From assembly GCA_023666615.1 (NCBI GenBank), contig JAMPBQ010000001.1:30539-79073 (forward strand): 48,535 nt of DNA, read 5' to 3'. The DNA comes from Clostridium sp. (GTDB lineage: Bacteria; Bacteroidota; Bacteroidia; Bacteroidales; Muribaculaceae). This document shows, piece after piece, positions 13,531 to 24,276 of the stretch. Positions within the stretch are counted from its first letter, which is position 1; the number at the start of each line of letters is the position of its first letter. Under the pieces are notes generated by a model. The model ran no database searches and was not told the DNA's origin. It worked only from the letters and a program-made list of their open reading frames with translations. The position numbers and the translations under genes were made by a program.

Positions 13531-16500
13531 ATGGCAAAAGTCAACGACGACAAAATTTCAGTCGAACTCAATTTAAAGGCCGAGAAAGCCAATGAGGAAA
13601 TCCACCGGCTGACCATGGCCACTGAGGAGCTGAGGAAGCAGAACCAGGCCTATCGCATGGAGAAGGCCCGCCTCGAGAAAGTGGAGGGAGACCACACGGC
13701 GGAATTCAAGAGGCTCAACGACGCTATCGACGCCAATACTGAAAAAATCCGTGCCAACCAGCGCGCGATTCAGACCGAGAGTGAAAAGATTGACGTCTCG
13801 CGAAAGACAGCGGCCCAGCTGAAGAAGGGGCTGCGGGAGCTGCAAAGAACGCTGAGCAACACATCAAGGAGCCTGCATCCCGAAGCATGGAGAAATACCG
13901 AGAAGGAAATCCAGCGATATCGAGAGGCCTTGCAAAAGGCTGAAAAGCCCACTCGCTCTATTTGGAACAGCCTAAAAAGCCTGCCAAGCCTGGCTAAAAT
14001 GGCGGAGGGGAGCTTTTTGGCATTGGGAGCGGCCATCGTTTCGCAAGTGACCGGCGCTTTCAAGCAGCTTGTTTCCACTATACAAGACTTTGAGAAGGCT
14101 AACTCAAAGCTGGCGTCGGTGCTCGGAACAAATCTGCAGGGCATATCCTCGCTTACCGAGCAGGCAAAATTTTTGGGGCGCACCACTTCAGCCACGGCTT
14201 CGCAAGTGACCGGCCTGCAGACTGAACTCGCAAAGTTGGGATTCACTCAGAATGTCATCGAAAAGCTCACTCCTTCGGTGCTTAAGTTCGCTAAATCGGT
14301 TGATGCCGACCTGTCAAGCGCGGCGGCATTCGCAGGCGCGGCCATGCGGATGTTCAACAAGGACGCCGACGACGCCGAAAGCGTGATGGCGTCATTCGCC
14401 GTGGCCACAACTAAATCGGCCTTGGACTTCGACAAGCTAAACAGCAGCCTGGCAACCATTGGACCGGTGGCGAATGCCTTCGGATTTTCTCTTGAGGACA
14501 CCATAGCCCTCCTTGGCGGCCTGGCCAATGCGGGATTTGACGCCAGCTCGGCCGCCACGGCCACGCGCAACATCCTTCTCAACCTGGCCGATTCATCGGG
14601 CGACCTGGCGCTGGCGCTGGGAGGCCCGGTGGCTAACCTCGACGATCTTGTGGCGGGCTTGGGCAAGCTAAACTCCGAGGGCGTAGATCTGGCAAAGGCG
14701 CTCGAACTGACCGACAAGCGCAGCGTGGCCGCCTTCACAACATTCCTCAACGGATCCTCCTCAATCAAGGATCTGCGGGATTCAATCACCGGCTGCAAGG
14801 GCGACTTCCAGCAAATGGCTTCCACCATGGCCGACAACTCCGCCGGGTCATGGGCGGGATTCCAGTCGGCAGTCGAGGGCCTTTCGCTTAAATTTTTCGA
14901 CTTCCGCATTGCGATAAAATCCATATACGAGGCCGCCACCGACTTTGTGAATTGGATTGGCGAAATTGCAGAAGCATTGATGCCGCTTGGCACTGTGATG
15001 GGTTGGGTGGCCAAGGCGGCGGCCGCGCTCGTATATGGAGTCTCAACCCTGGTGGGCTGGATCACCAAGCTGTTCAAGCAGACATCGCTCGGGCGCGCGA
15101 TCTTAAACGGAGTCATAGCCGCCCTCGCGGCCTACAAGACTGCGGCGCTCGCGGCCGCTGCGGCCACCAAATCTTATTGGACAAGCCTGGCGGCTGCTTC
15201 CAAGACAGCGCTATCCTTTGTCAAGACTCTGGCATTGAAGACAGTGGCAATGGCAAAGGCCGCATGGGCCGACGCCAAGGCCATAATAGCCACGCGCACA
15301 TTCAACGCCGCCCTCCTAGCCAATCCGATAATGCTCGTTATCACCGCAATTGCCGGCCTGGTGGCTGCAGTAATCGGATACACTAGCGTCACGGACGATG
15401 CCGCCGATGCGCAGAAGCGGCTCAATGAGGTGGAGGAGATCGGCGCGAAAAACAAGGAGGATAGGCTGCGGCGCTCGGATGAAATGGTCCAGAAGCTTGC
15501 GTTGGAGAAAGACAAAATCAAGGAACTCCTGGTCGTGGCCGAGAATGAGGCTTTGTCGAAGGAAAGACGAGAAAAAGCAGTGCGCCGGCTCAATGAGATA
15601 TGCCCTGAATACAATGGATACATCGACAAGGAGACCGGCGCGCTGCGCGGAGCCAACAAGGCCCTAGCTGACTACATAGCCAATATGGAAAAGCGAGCTT
15701 TGCTGACGTATTACAAGGACAATTACGAGCAATACGTCAAGGACATTAAGGATGCCGAGCGAAAGCTGCAAAGGATGTACGACAACACCCTCGCGGCCAC
15801 GGTTAGGGAAAGGGCCAAGCCGATTATGGATGCATTCCCCGAACTTTCCGAAATGGAGGCTAGGGAGAAAGCATGGAATAGCCTTTACGCTGAATGGAGC
15901 CGCGCCGAAATAAAGGACGACTGGCTAAATGAGGCCATTTCCGAATTTGTAAAAGCCGATTTGTCGATACAGGATTTAGAGAATGACTTCTTTGACCTAA
16001 AGACAGACATGGCGCGCGACGGCCTGGATTTGGCCGACATTATCGCTGAGGAGGTGGTGAGGCCGCTTGGAGGCGTCGACAAGGCGGCCTCGGAGGCTGT
16101 AGCTCGACTGAAGGAAATTAACGCGGAGCTGAAGAATCTAAGGAAGCAAGACCCCCAAAGCGATGAGGAGCTGGAGAGGATACAAACTCGAATCAAGCTT
16201 CTGCAGGAGGAGAAGAAGGAGCTTCTTGGGAAGGCCAAGGCTCGAGAGCCCGGCACATACGGGAAGGATTCTTTGACTGAAGCCACGGCTCAGGTGGACG
16301 ACGCGCACCAAAAGCGGCTGCTTGAGATCAACAAGCGGAACATATCGGCTACTGAAAAGACCATAGCCAAGAACCGCGAGCAGATTCGGTATTGCGATGA
16401 GCTGGCGCAGGCGCTGGAGGGCCTGCGGTCGAAAACCGACGCCACTCACACAAAGACCCTTGACGCAATCACCGCAGAACAAAACAAATTGGCTCAGCAG

Positions 16501-17994
16501 TCGGCCGCCGCGCAAAAGGAAATCGACAAGGCCATGGCGCAGCAGGACAGCGAGGAGCACAGCCAAAGGCTTGCCGCCAGCGAGGCATTCTACAAGCGGC
16601 AGTCCGAACTAATCCGCGCGCAGGCCATAGCTGACCAAGACCTTCAGGAGGCGGCATCCGTCTACCAGCTGGATCTAGACCGCCAAAGCCATGAGGAACG
16701 GCTGGCTGAGCTCAAGAGATACTACGACCAGGTTTCGCAAGCCGATTATTATTCTGCGGATGAGAAGGAGAAGGCGCTTCAGAAACTGGGCAATGAGATC
16801 TCCGCCGCGCAAAGCCAGCTGCTGACCGACACCGGGAAATTCTACGAAATGATGCGCGAGGCTATGGCCAACGCCACCAGCGCGGAGGGCATTAAAGCAG
16901 GTTTTGACCGCCAATGCGTTGCGATGATTCAATATTACGAGGCTCTGAAATCGACAGCAGGAGTATGCGCGGACGATATTGTCGCGCTCGAGGAAGAAAA
17001 GCAACGCCGAATCGCCGCTCTAAACTACCGGCGACTTGAGCAGGAGTATCAACTGCAGGAGCTCACTGGCCTTTCATGGGCCGACGAGTACGATCGGGAG
17101 CTGGCCAAGCTTGAAAATTACCACGCACAGGGGCTTATTAAGGAAAAGGACTACCATAAGAAGAAGCTTGAGCTGGGCATTGCCAACGCGAAAAAGTACT
17201 TCGGCTATTATTCAAATCTCTCCGGTTCCGTGTTCTCGGCCATTCAGGAAGCGGAAATCGCCAAGAGCGACGCAAAGTACGACGTATTGATTCAGCAGGC
17301 CAAGAACAACGGCGAGGACACCGCCGCGCTGGAGGAGGAGAAGGAGAACAAGAAGCTTGCGATTCAGAAAAAATACGCTGACGTGAACTTCGCTGTGAAG
17401 GTGTCGCAGATCATAGCCGATACCGCCGTCTCGATTATGAAGGCGTTTGCCGACCTCGGCCCGATAGGCGGCGCAATTGCGGCCGCCATGCTGACGGCAA
17501 CGGGCGCCGCGCAATTGATGACGGCAAAGGCCGAACGAGACAAAATCAAGAACATGCAGCCCGGAAATACGGCCGGAAGCTCGTATTCGCAGCAAGCCAA
17601 GACAGAAAGAGCGCTTACGGGATATTCCGATGGCGGCTATACTGGCGATGGCGACCGCTACGAAGTGGCCGGCGTTGTGCATAGGGGAGAATACGTTGTG
17701 CCCAAGCCTATAATGGACGTTCCCGCAGTCGTGGACGCCGTTGGCGCGATTGAGGCCATAAGGCGGAATAAGATGCTGGGCGCAGGCCCAGCCGCCCAGA
17801 CATCGGCCCCGGGATACGCCGACGGCGGCCTGGTGGCCGGAGTCTCCGTGGAAGGCGCCGCTGACCTGGCCGCGGCGGCCAAGGAGCTGCGAAAGGCATT
17901 GGGCAACATTAGGGCTAATGTGGTGTACAAAGACATTGAGCGCGCCGGCGAAGGCATAGAGCGTTCGCGTGCGCCTTTCACTCGAAAGCGTTGA
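13531..17994 (+). CDS. Tail tape measure protein
   Basis: A 1487-residue protein that sets tail length and is ejected ahead of the DNA. Residues 1-130 are coiled coil; about 185-400 match the conserved tail tape measure domain ([47 protein letters not shown]); hydrophobic segments at about 490-515 and 530-620 ([21 protein letters not shown]) could insert in the host membrane; long charged coiled coils follow to about 1330 and a Gly-rich end contains [11 protein letters not shown]. By the usual rule of about 1.5 angstroms per residue the tail would be near 220 nm. It begins the tail operon and lies 5 nt before the next start. Confidence 0.95.
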   Translation: MAKVNDDKISVELNLKAEKANEEIHRLTMATEELRKQNQAYRMEKARLEKVEGDHTAEFKRLNDAIDANTEKIRANQRAIQTESEKIDVSRKTAAQLKKGLRELQRTLSNTSRSLHPEAWRNTEKEIQRYREALQKAEKPTRSIWNSLKSLPSLAKMAEGSFLALGAAIVSQVTGAFKQLVSTIQDFEKANSKLASVLGTNLQGISSLTEQAKFLGRTTSATASQVTGLQTELAKLGFTQNVIEKLTPSVLKFAKSVDADLSSAAAFAGAAMRMFNKDADDAESVMASFAVATTKSALDFDKLNSSLATIGPVANAFGFSLEDTIALLGGLANAGFDASSAATATRNILLNLADSSGDLALALGGPVANLDDLVAGLGKLNSEGVDLAKALELTDKRSVAAFTTFLNGSSSIKDLRDSITGCKGDFQQMASTMADNSAGSWAGFQSAVEGLSLKFFDFRIAIKSIYEAATDFVNWIGEIAEALMPLGTVMGWVAKAAAALVYGVSTLVGWITKLFKQTSLGRAILNGVIAALAAYKTAALAAAAATKSYWTSLAAASKTALSFVKTLALKTVAMAKAAWADAKAIIATRTFNAALLANPIMLVITAIAGLVAAVIGYTSVTDDAADAQKRLNEVEEIGAKNKEDRLRRSDEMVQKLALEKDKIKELLVVAENEALSKERREKAVRRLNEICPEYNGYIDKETGALRGANKALADYIANMEKRALLTYYKDNYEQYVKDIKDAERKLQRMYDNTLAATVRERAKPIMDAFPELSEMEAREKAWNSLYAEWSRAEIKDDWLNEAISEFVKADLSIQDLENDFFDLKTDMARDGLDLADIIAEEVVRPLGGVDKAASEAVARLKEINAELKNLRKQDPQSDEELERIQTRIKLLQEEKKELLGKAKAREPGTYGKDSLTEATAQVDDAHQKRLLEINKRNISATEKTIAKNREQIRYCDELAQALEGLRSKTDATHTKTLDAITAEQNKLAQQSAAAQKEIDKAMAQQDSEEHSQRLAASEAFYKRQSELIRAQAIADQDLQEAASVYQLDLDRQSHEERLAELKRYYDQVSQADYYSADEKEKALQKLGNEISAAQSQLLTDTGKFYEMMREAMANATSAEGIKAGFDRQCVAMIQYYEALKSTAGVCADDIVALEEEKQRRIAALNYRRLEQEYQLQELTGLSWADEYDRELAKLENYHAQGLIKEKDYHKKKLELGIANAKKYFGYYSNLSGSVFSAIQEAEIAKSDAKYDVLIQQAKNNGEDTAALEEEKENKKLAIQKKYADVNFAVKVSQIIADTAVSIMKAFADLGPIGGAIAAAMLTATGAAQLMTAKAERDKIKNMQPGNTAGSSYSQQAKTERALTGYSDGGYTGDGDRYEVAGVVHRGEYVVPKPIMDVPAVVDAVGAIEAIRRNKMLGAGPAAQTSAPGYADGGLVAGVSVEGAADLAAAAKELRKALGNIRANVVYKDIERAGEGIERSRAPFTRKR

Positions 17995-17999
17995 CGATT

Positions 18000-20372
18000 A
18001 TGCAGATTAAGGTTGATGGCAAGGCTCTTGACCTTGCCCCGGATTATTCCATCGAGATTGAGGATGCAAATCCGATTTTCAATGACCGCGGGAGCCAGTC
18101 GGCGCCCGCCACCGTGCCGCCCACTCGCCACAATATGCGGTTGCTGGGATTTCCACACAGGATTGAAGCTGGCGCAAGCCCCAACAATCCTGAGCGCGCA
18201 GCCGAGGTGGTATGCGGCGGGTATGTTCGCCGCGGTGTGGTGAACCTGACGGAGGCCAGCCCCAGCGAGGGCTTCACTTTCAATATCGGATTCGACAATT
18301 CCGAGGCCTACGCCAAGTGGTCGGGAAAGAAATTGTCGGAGCTTTCGGGATTGCCCACATACGAGCCGGAAGACACCGGCGGCGGATACCCTATTGACTG
18401 GCTGCTGGAGAAGCTTTTGGCAATATACCGCGAGCCAAGCCCGGAATCTGACGATTTCGCCGTTTTCCCCATTGCTCTGGCCGACACCGACGGCTATTGG
18501 GAGATATTGAACCGTGTAGGCCCCTATGGGCTGAACGGCCCAACTGCGGTAAATAGGCTTATTGACGGCGAGGACACGGAGGTGACGGTGCCCGCAGCAT
18601 ACGGGGTCTCGCCTTTCTTGCGAGTGTGGAGAGTGCTTGAGCTTGCCTTCGCCGACCTGGGAGTGGCTTTGCGCGGCAATCCTTTCAAGGAGGGCGAGCT
18701 GGCGAAGCTCGTGGTGCTCAACAACGCGGCCGACGCCTGCTGCAGGGGGAAAATCGACTATGCCGACCTTATGCCGGACTGCACGGTGGAGGAGCTGATG
18801 AACGCCCTGTGGGTGCGCTTCGGCCTGGTTTATTGCCTGGACAGCGTGAAGGGGGAAGTGTCGCTGCGCCTTATAAGGGACATTATCGCCCAAGAACCCG
18901 CGGTCGACATCGACAAGTTCCTTGCGGGATATCCAAAAATCTCCTATGAGACTCCCCAGTATGTGAAATTGTCGGCGCAAACATCGATAAAGGGGGCGAA
19001 GCCAAGCAATGAGAGGTTTGAGGATTTCGCCAAAGGGCTCGACGTGTCGCGCACCAGGATGGGGCTCGACGTAAGCCAATGGCGGATGACCGGCAACGCC
19101 GACGACCCCAAATGGGATGGCGACGTTCGTGAAGACTGGTGGGATTACGACCGCGATGACGGGAGAGACGATTATGACGACGGCCGTGATGATTACGATG
19201 ACGACAGGGACTATTATTCCATGCGGGCCAGAGTTGCTGAAACATCGGCCTCGGAGGCTAACACTTCTTTCCTGGCGCGCGAGTTCATAAGCGGCACTTG
19301 GTATCGGCTAGACAACACCAACGGATCAGTCCGGGCTTCTTCCTCAAGCTTTTTCTGCTGGGATCCTCAGCCCGACGGATACGATGCTCTTGATTTGGCC
19401 AGCTGTGACGAGAGCGTGCCAATAGGGGCGGCTCCGCTTGAAAGGGCATACCATGACACACGGTGCCCGTTCTATCTGTATGGCCCGCGGCATTACCACA
19501 GCTATATTAAAGGCGGGGAGACAGAGGACGGCGCCGGCGATGAGACGCCGCTGGCGTTTGTGATTGCATACACCAAGGGCGGAAAGACCTTTGGCCGCAT
19601 CACCGGCGAGGGAGACGATGGCCTGCCTATGGCGCTGGATGACGGTTCCAAGGCGCAGCTTTCCCTTCTTTTCCAGTTTAAGGACGGGCTGTTCGCCAAG
19701 TTTTGGAGCGGCTACGACGAGATTCTTCGGCATGGCAACAGATGCGTCGAGGCGCCGGCGCGCATGAATTCTGTCGGACTGCTTGGGCTTGACCTCCTTT
19801 CCGTGGTGAGGCTGGGGAGCGTGCGCTGTCTTATCGACACGGTTTCCTACTCCTTGCCGGCTAGGCGGGAAGCAGCCGCCACCCTCAAATTGAGGACTCT
19901 GCAGACACAAGGGGAATATGACATCAATAAGGAGCAGGGCGTGCCTGACTTTTCAGTCGCCACACGCAGCCTGGCGTGGAGCCTGGTGTCTGAAACATTC
20001 GGAGAGAGCTTGGATACGCTGACTGCGCGTTCGGAGGCCGTCCAAGGCTTCATAGAGAACACGGGCTACGAGGGGCATGGCGTGGATGGCGACTATTGGT
20101 ATGTGGACGCGTCAAGTGCCAAGCTGAAGGGAGTTGAGAGAATCGCGCCGATATGGGAAGAGGATGCATCCTTGCCAAAGCCAATGGCGTTGGGGCAAAC
20201 GATAACCCGCAAGTATAGCGCAGAGCTGGAGTATGAATTCTACGAGATCCATGATTTCCACGGCCAGGACGGAAATCCCGATGACTGGGCGCTGTCCAGC
20301 GCGCCAATCGGCGTGGGGCGCATACTTGCGCAATACGAAGTGAAGCTGACCGCCAAGTGGGTGTTCGGCTAG
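18000..20372 (+). CDS. Large tail/baseplate protein
   Basis: A 790-residue protein, ATG 18000 preferred over TTG 17991. It follows the tape measure, where distal tail and hub proteins normally lie. The N-terminus is beta-rich (MQIKVDGKALDLAPDYSIEIED) with a distal-tail-like start; a middle section (DCTVEELMNALWVRFGLVYCLD) resembles baseplate hub sequences of Bacteroidetes phages. Residues about 380-405 are an Asp/Arg/Tyr repeat (DDGRDDYDDGRDDYDD). The C-terminus returns to beta structure. No catalytic motif seen. It probably joins tail tube and fibres. Confidence 0.7.
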   Translation: MQIKVDGKALDLAPDYSIEIEDANPIFNDRGSQSAPATVPPTRHNMRLLGFPHRIEAGASPNNPERAAEVVCGGYVRRGVVNLTEASPSEGFTFNIGFDNSEAYAKWSGKKLSELSGLPTYEPEDTGGGYPIDWLLEKLLAIYREPSPESDDFAVFPIALADTDGYWEILNRVGPYGLNGPTAVNRLIDGEDTEVTVPAAYGVSPFLRVWRVLELAFADLGVALRGNPFKEGELAKLVVLNNAADACCRGKIDYADLMPDCTVEELMNALWVRFGLVYCLDSVKGEVSLRLIRDIIAQEPAVDIDKFLAGYPKISYETPQYVKLSAQTSIKGAKPSNERFEDFAKGLDVSRTRMGLDVSQWRMTGNADDPKWDGDVREDWWDYDRDDGRDDYDDGRDDYDDDRDYYSMRARVAETSASEANTSFLAREFISGTWYRLDNTNGSVRASSSSFFCWDPQPDGYDALDLASCDESVPIGAAPLERAYHDTRCPFYLYGPRHYHSYIKGGETEDGAGDETPLAFVIAYTKGGKTFGRITGEGDDGLPMALDDGSKAQLSLLFQFKDGLFAKFWSGYDEILRHGNRCVEAPARMNSVGLLGLDLLSVVRLGSVRCLIDTVSYSLPARREAAATLKLRTLQTQGEYDINKEQGVPDFSVATRSLAWSLVSETFGESLDTLTARSEAVQGFIENTGYEGHGVDGDYWYVDASSAKLKGVERIAPIWEEDASLPKPMALGQTITRKYSAELEYEFYEIHDFHGQDGNPDDWALSSAPIGVGRILAQYEVKLTAKWVFG

Positions 20373-20419
20373 GGCCGTGCGTCCTTTAGGCATTGTCAGG
20401 CATTCCGCAATTTTGCCGC

Positions 20420-20623
20420 ATGGAAAGAAATGACATATTGGCCGCGCCCCAGGTTGAGGGATTCCAAGCCCTCAAGAAGATTTGGGGGGCTGAGCATACG
20501 GGAGATTTTTTTGAGTTTATGGCCACACCTTCGGTTGAAAGGGATGTGTTCATTGATTCTTGCATGAGCGAGGATGGCTGCGGCGCAGACGCGGGCGTGG
20601 CTTCAGCGATAATCAAAGTGTGA
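20420..20623 (+). CDS. Small phage tail-module protein
   Basis: A 67-residue protein, starting at MERNDILAAPQVEGFQ; ATG 20420 is preferred to an upstream TTG. It contains two Cys in CMSEDGCGADAG and ends in TGATG, overlapping the next start. No family recognised; probably a minor tail or assembly factor. Confidence 0.6.
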   Translation: MERNDILAAPQVEGFQALKKIWGAEHTGDFFEFMATPSVERDVFIDSCMSEDGCGADAGVASAIIKV

Positions 20624-21723
20624 TGGGATCAGTTGACTCTGGCTATGCGTGGACACGCAATCCAATTGTGCTTCGCGCTGATTTTTCGCCGGCAAGCGAT
20701 CCTGCCGGCGGAAGCCTTTCCATTTCCCTTGGAGCTGAAAAGGTCTATGAGGGCAAGTTCTCGAACCCTCTTGAGCTGGACGTCTCCGAGATAATCGACG
20801 CGCGTGTGCCGTATCTTCCCGATGCCGGCGACTGGAGCGGCGAGGCGCTGATTCCGATAACGGAAGACCCAGGCGATCTGTCGGACATGACCGCGCTGTG
20901 CGTGGCCGACTACGGCGGCGCGCAGGCTGAGTGGGAATTCCTGGCCCTCCCGGGCGGCATTTCCAGGCAAGCCTTCAGGGAGTTCTCTGCAGGCAATACG
21001 GATGTGTTCGCCAAAAGGTTTCTTTCCCTGTCTTGCAATTTCTTTCTGACAGTACGCTCGGCGTCTTCGCTTATGTCGATTAAGGAGACTGAGCTGTGTC
21101 CTCTGTATTTCTTGGTGAACAGGGAGAGGGATTTTCTGGCGGTGAAGGCGTCGGTGGGCGGGTCTATTGTGTTCTCTAATCTTCAGCCTGGCGTTTACGC
21201 TCTGGATCTGAATGAGCTGCGTCGGCGGTTTGTGGAGGAGCATGATGTTTTGCCCAGCGTGTTCAGCGTTTACAAGGGCGTCGACACACTGGCATGCCGC
21301 ATTGTGATAGAGAAGGCCGAGGCGTCGAAGGAGAGGTACGTTGTAAAGTTCCGCAATTCCCTGGGCGTGTTCGAGGCCATCGAAATGGTGGGGGCTTTGT
21401 GGGAGAATCCGGAATTCGAGGAGGGCGCTGTTTTCAGCCGCGCCGATTCCGTGGCCGGGGGATTCGTGCGTGGACGCGAGCGGATCGAGATGGCTAGGTC
21501 TCTGAGCCTGTCTACGGGATTCAAGAATCCCAGCGAGGCCATGCTCCTGATGGACATGGTGGCAAGCGAGGAGGCATACCTGCTTGGGTGGAGGGATTGG
21601 CCGGTGAAGGTGATTCCATCGATGGAGGATGCTTCAGTTCGAGCCAGGCCTGATGTTCCGCAGAGCTTTGTCGTCAAGCTTGACATAGCGGATTCTGATT
21701 CAAATATTTTGCATGGCATATAA
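20623..21723 (+). CDS. Tail protein, beta-rich
   Basis: A 366-residue protein, ATG 20623 overlapping the previous stop; the open frame upstream is out of place. It is rich in beta-strand patterns (IVLRADFSPASDPAGGSLSI; PLELDVSEIIDARV) similar to distal tail and upper baseplate proteins of Bacteroidetes phages. No enzymatic motif seen. Position between the hub-like protein and the fibres suggests a baseplate component. Confidence 0.6.
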   Translation: MGSVDSGYAWTRNPIVLRADFSPASDPAGGSLSISLGAEKVYEGKFSNPLELDVSEIIDARVPYLPDAGDWSGEALIPITEDPGDLSDMTALCVADYGGAQAEWEFLALPGGISRQAFREFSAGNTDVFAKRFLSLSCNFFLTVRSASSLMSIKETELCPLYFLVNRERDFLAVKASVGGSIVFSNLQPGVYALDLNELRRRFVEEHDVLPSVFSVYKGVDTLACRIVIEKAEASKERYVVKFRNSLGVFEAIEMVGALWENPEFEEGAVFSRADSVAGGFVRGRERIEMARSLSLSTGFKNPSEAMLLMDMVASEEAYLLGWRDWPVKVIPSMEDASVRARPDVPQSFVVKLDIADSDSNILHGI

Positions 21724-21735
21724 AATTTATTTAAG

Positions 21736-22245
21736 ATGGTTCGCATCAATTACAAGTCTGATTTCGATTTCCTGATGCCGTTTATGGCCCAGGGCTCAAG
21801 TGGCCAGTCCGTAGATTTGGGATGGCCTGGTTTTGATTGGGAGATGCGGTTTTGGACTGACAGGCGCCAGGGCTCGGTCGTAGCTTCACGCCGCGGAGAT
21901 GTTTTGACAAATTGCGCAAACGACGATGGCAGGATACGCATAGTGCTCAATCGGCACGGCCTGGGCGTGGGGCAATTGATGGGCGAATGCCACGCCCGAT
22001 TGCCGGAAAGCCTATATCCTGATGGTTGCCGCGATGTGTTCATTCCATTTAAGCTCAACATGGAGCTCGTGCGCGACGCTGGCGACATGCCATCCTTATC
22101 CGACGCCCAGCTGGTGTTTCCCATGATCAAGGGCGACAAGGGAGAGCCTGGAAAGGACGCGGAGGCCTCACAGGAGGCTGTGGAGGCGGCGCTGGAAAAA
22201 TTCCGCATAACTGAAGAGGATATCGAAAGCCTATTTGCCTTATAG
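21736..22245 (+). CDS. Tail protein with short collagen-like segment
   Basis: A 169-residue protein. Residues 1-120 are beta-rich; residues about 131-142 are a collagen-like GDKGEPGKDAE, followed by a helical C-terminus (ASQEAVEAALEKFRITEEDI). Short Gly-X-Y stretches are typical of trimeric phage fibres and their attachment proteins. It probably links baseplate and fibre. Confidence 0.6.
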   Translation: MVRINYKSDFDFLMPFMAQGSSGQSVDLGWPGFDWEMRFWTDRRQGSVVASRRGDVLTNCANDDGRIRIVLNRHGLGVGQLMGECHARLPESLYPDGCRDVFIPFKLNMELVRDAGDMPSLSDAQLVFPMIKGDKGEPGKDAEASQEAVEAALEKFRITEEDIESLFAL

Positions 22246-22288
22246 GCAAACAATCAACAATTTTAAACAACTTAAAAACAACGAGACA

Positions 22289-22846
22289 ATGGCACAGACA
22301 AAGTATCTGGACATGGCGGGCCTGCAGGCCCTGCTTGACAAGCTCTTCGCGCGCGAATTCCGCGGGATGGGCCTATCGAAGAACGACTTCAGCGACGCGC
22401 TGAAGCAGAAGCTGGAGAGCATCGCGGCGCCCGAGGACCTGAAGACTCTCGCCTCCAAGGTGGCTAGCCTTGAGACGCTGGTTGCCAAGGACAGCGACGG
22501 GGTGATCAACAAGTTCAACGAGATCGTGGCGTTCCTGACCGGCATAGGTGACGACAAGACGCTGGACGGCCTGATGAGCGACATCGCCACAAAGGTGGCC
22601 GAAGCGAAGAAGGCTGGCGCAGACGCGGCCTCGGCGCTAGACGCGTTCAAGGGCACGGTGTACAGCAAGGAAGCGGCAGAAGGCAAGTTCGTGGCCAAGG
22701 AGGCAGGCAAGGGCCTGTCGACCAACGACTACACTACGTCGGAGAAGGCGCTTGTTGCGACCATCGCCGGCAAGCTGGACGCGGCAGACGTTGCGAGCAT
22801 CAGCGCCGAGGAGATAGCGTCGATGCTGACGGCGGCCGGCGTATAA
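22289..22846 (+). CDS. Tail fibre-like protein 1
   Basis: A 185-residue helical protein. ATG 22289 is chosen because the MA..KYLDMAGLQALLDKLF start matches the start of the next fibre gene; the open frame before it is ignored. The KGLSTNDYTTSEKALVATIAG segment is a recurring motif of tail fibres. It seems short for a receptor-binding protein and may be an adaptor or trimeric coiled-coil stalk. A GC-rich hairpin lies downstream. Confidence 0.65.
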   Translation: MAQTKYLDMAGLQALLDKLFAREFRGMGLSKNDFSDALKQKLESIAAPEDLKTLASKVASLETLVAKDSDGVINKFNEIVAFLTGIGDDKTLDGLMSDIATKVAEAKKAGADAASALDAFKGTVYSKEAAEGKFVAKEAGKGLSTNDYTTSEKALVATIAGKLDAADVASISAEEIASMLTAAGV

Positions 22847-22869
22847 GCCGCGGGCTAGCAAACAATCCG

Positions 22870-22890
22870 GGGGCGGGGCTGACCCGCCCC
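22870..22890 (+). terminator. GC-rich hairpin between fibre genes
   Basis: An 8-bp stem GGGGCGGG (22870-22877) with CCCGCCCC (22883-22890). No T-run follows, so a partial terminator or mRNA-stability hairpin is equally possible. Confidence 0.4.
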
Positions 22891-22919
22891 TCAATCATTA
22901 ACCTAAAAACAGAAAGACG

Positions 22920-24155
22920 ATGGCAAAGAGAGAATATTTGGACAGGAGCGGGCTTGTGCAAGTGCTGGTGAAGGTTGGCGACAGGCTTGAGGAACTGGAC
23001 GGCTTGCCACATTTCGTGTGGGCGTCTAGCATCGACGAACGCGATGTGGCCGAGAGGACAGTGGTTGTTCCGGAAAAGGTGGTCTGGGATGAAGTAGGCG
23101 AGAGGTTTCTGGCCTTCAACAGCGGCGTCTACTACCAAAACTGGCCTGGAGTGGAGAAATGGATGAACGTAGATGACGGAGAACCCCGGAAGGGAAGCCG
23201 CATATACATTGGCGAGGATGAGGATGGAAATTATGGAGTGTACGTTTTTCTAAGCTACATGCAGCCGCAACGCCTGGCGACGATGGGCGACCTCCCCAAG
23301 CAGGGTCTTGACGGCAAGGACGGGGTTGCTTACTGGCTATGCCCGTCGATAGGGGCGGTGAAGAGGGCCGGGGACAAAAGCCCGGAATTTTCCACGAAAG
23401 CCTTGTCGGCCACGGCGTACATATCAGAGGGGGGCGTCGTGAGGGAGTATTCCGAGGCTATGGTAAACATAGCCCCGATAGTGTACAACAGTGGAGAATA
23501 CAAGGCGCTGACGGGCGAGACGGCGCGATGCGGGGAGCCGGTGGAGATAGACGGCCTATACACTATGTCGAACGATGTGGTAAGAAATCTCAACAAGCTT
23601 GCCACGAACCGGTTCCGCTTCACGCTGTACGGAGAAAGCGGGGAAGCGGTGGCCACGGCCGAGGTGCCCATTTATACTGACGGGGCCACCGGGGCGAAGG
23701 GCGACAAGGGCGACAAAGGGGAGGACGCGGCCGCTGCGGCGCCGCTGCGCAGCTTTATGTTTGAGCTGGGCGCAGGGTTCGCGCTGCGCCCAAAAGCATA
23801 TGACCAATACACCCATGATGGCTGCATCGCCCTTGAGGATCACGAGACGGCAGAGTTTATGCAGTGGCTTACGCAAGCCGGGTCGGAGCAAGGGTATTGG
23901 GGCTTCCCGCCCAGCATCCTGGTGCCAGGGCTTGTAAGGAGCACGGGGCTAGCCTTCACGCTTCCCTTCCGCTGCGTGGGGCTTGTTCCGAATTCGTTCA
24001 ATGATGACCAGGATCGCGGCGGCATGATTTACGCGCTGCCAGATATGGCAAGCCTCTTTGGCGGGGATGGGCAATGGATGTTCGAGCTGTGGATTGGCCC
24101 CGGGTACGAAAGGCCCGAGATAAGGAACTTCAGCGAAGAGCCGGGGATTCTTTAG
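22920..24155 (+). CDS. Tail fibre-like protein 2 (probable host-recognition protein)
   Basis: A 411-residue protein, last in the tail module, the common place for receptor-binding proteins. It begins MAKREYLDRSGLVQVL, the same motif as the previous gene. Residues about 253-272 form a collagen-like segment (GATGAKGDKGDKGED) followed by a hydrophobic-aromatic C-terminal domain that ends GPGYERPEIRNF. Single-residue Gly-X-Y repeats fit a trimeric stalk with a distal tip. The C-terminal sequence is not one I recognise. Confidence 0.7.
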   Translation: MAKREYLDRSGLVQVLVKVGDRLEELDGLPHFVWASSIDERDVAERTVVVPEKVVWDEVGERFLAFNSGVYYQNWPGVEKWMNVDDGEPRKGSRIYIGEDEDGNYGVYVFLSYMQPQRLATMGDLPKQGLDGKDGVAYWLCPSIGAVKRAGDKSPEFSTKALSATAYISEGGVVREYSEAMVNIAPIVYNSGEYKALTGETARCGEPVEIDGLYTMSNDVVRNLNKLATNRFRFTLYGESGEAVATAEVPIYTDGATGAKGDKGDKGEDAAAAAPLRSFMFELGAGFALRPKAYDQYTHDGCIALEDHETAEFMQWLTQAGSEQGYWGFPPSILVPGLVRSTGLAFTLPFRCVGLVPNSFNDDQDRGGMIYALPDMASLFGGDGQWMFELWIGPGYERPEIRNFSEEPGIL

Positions 24156-24242
24156 GCGCGGATGTCAAATTAAAAAAAGGAATAGAGATGGAAGAATTGT
24201 TTTCAAGAGACAAGACGTGGCTGTTCTTGGGGATATTTTTCT

Positions 24243-24276
24243 GCGCCCCTGCCTCTCTGGCGGGGGCGCATTGTTT
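24243..24276 (+). terminator. Probable terminator at end of tail operon
   Basis: GCGCCCC (24243-24249) pairs with GGGGCGC (24263-24269), extended by an inner GCC/GGC pairing; a weak T-rich stretch (ATTGTTTC) follows. It separates the + strand tail operon from the - strand integrase. Confidence 0.55.

Noticed and set aside
17658-19079. A 473-codon - strand frame
   Set aside because: It is antisense to the tape measure end and the tail protein start, has His/Arg/Leu-rich shadow composition and no start context.
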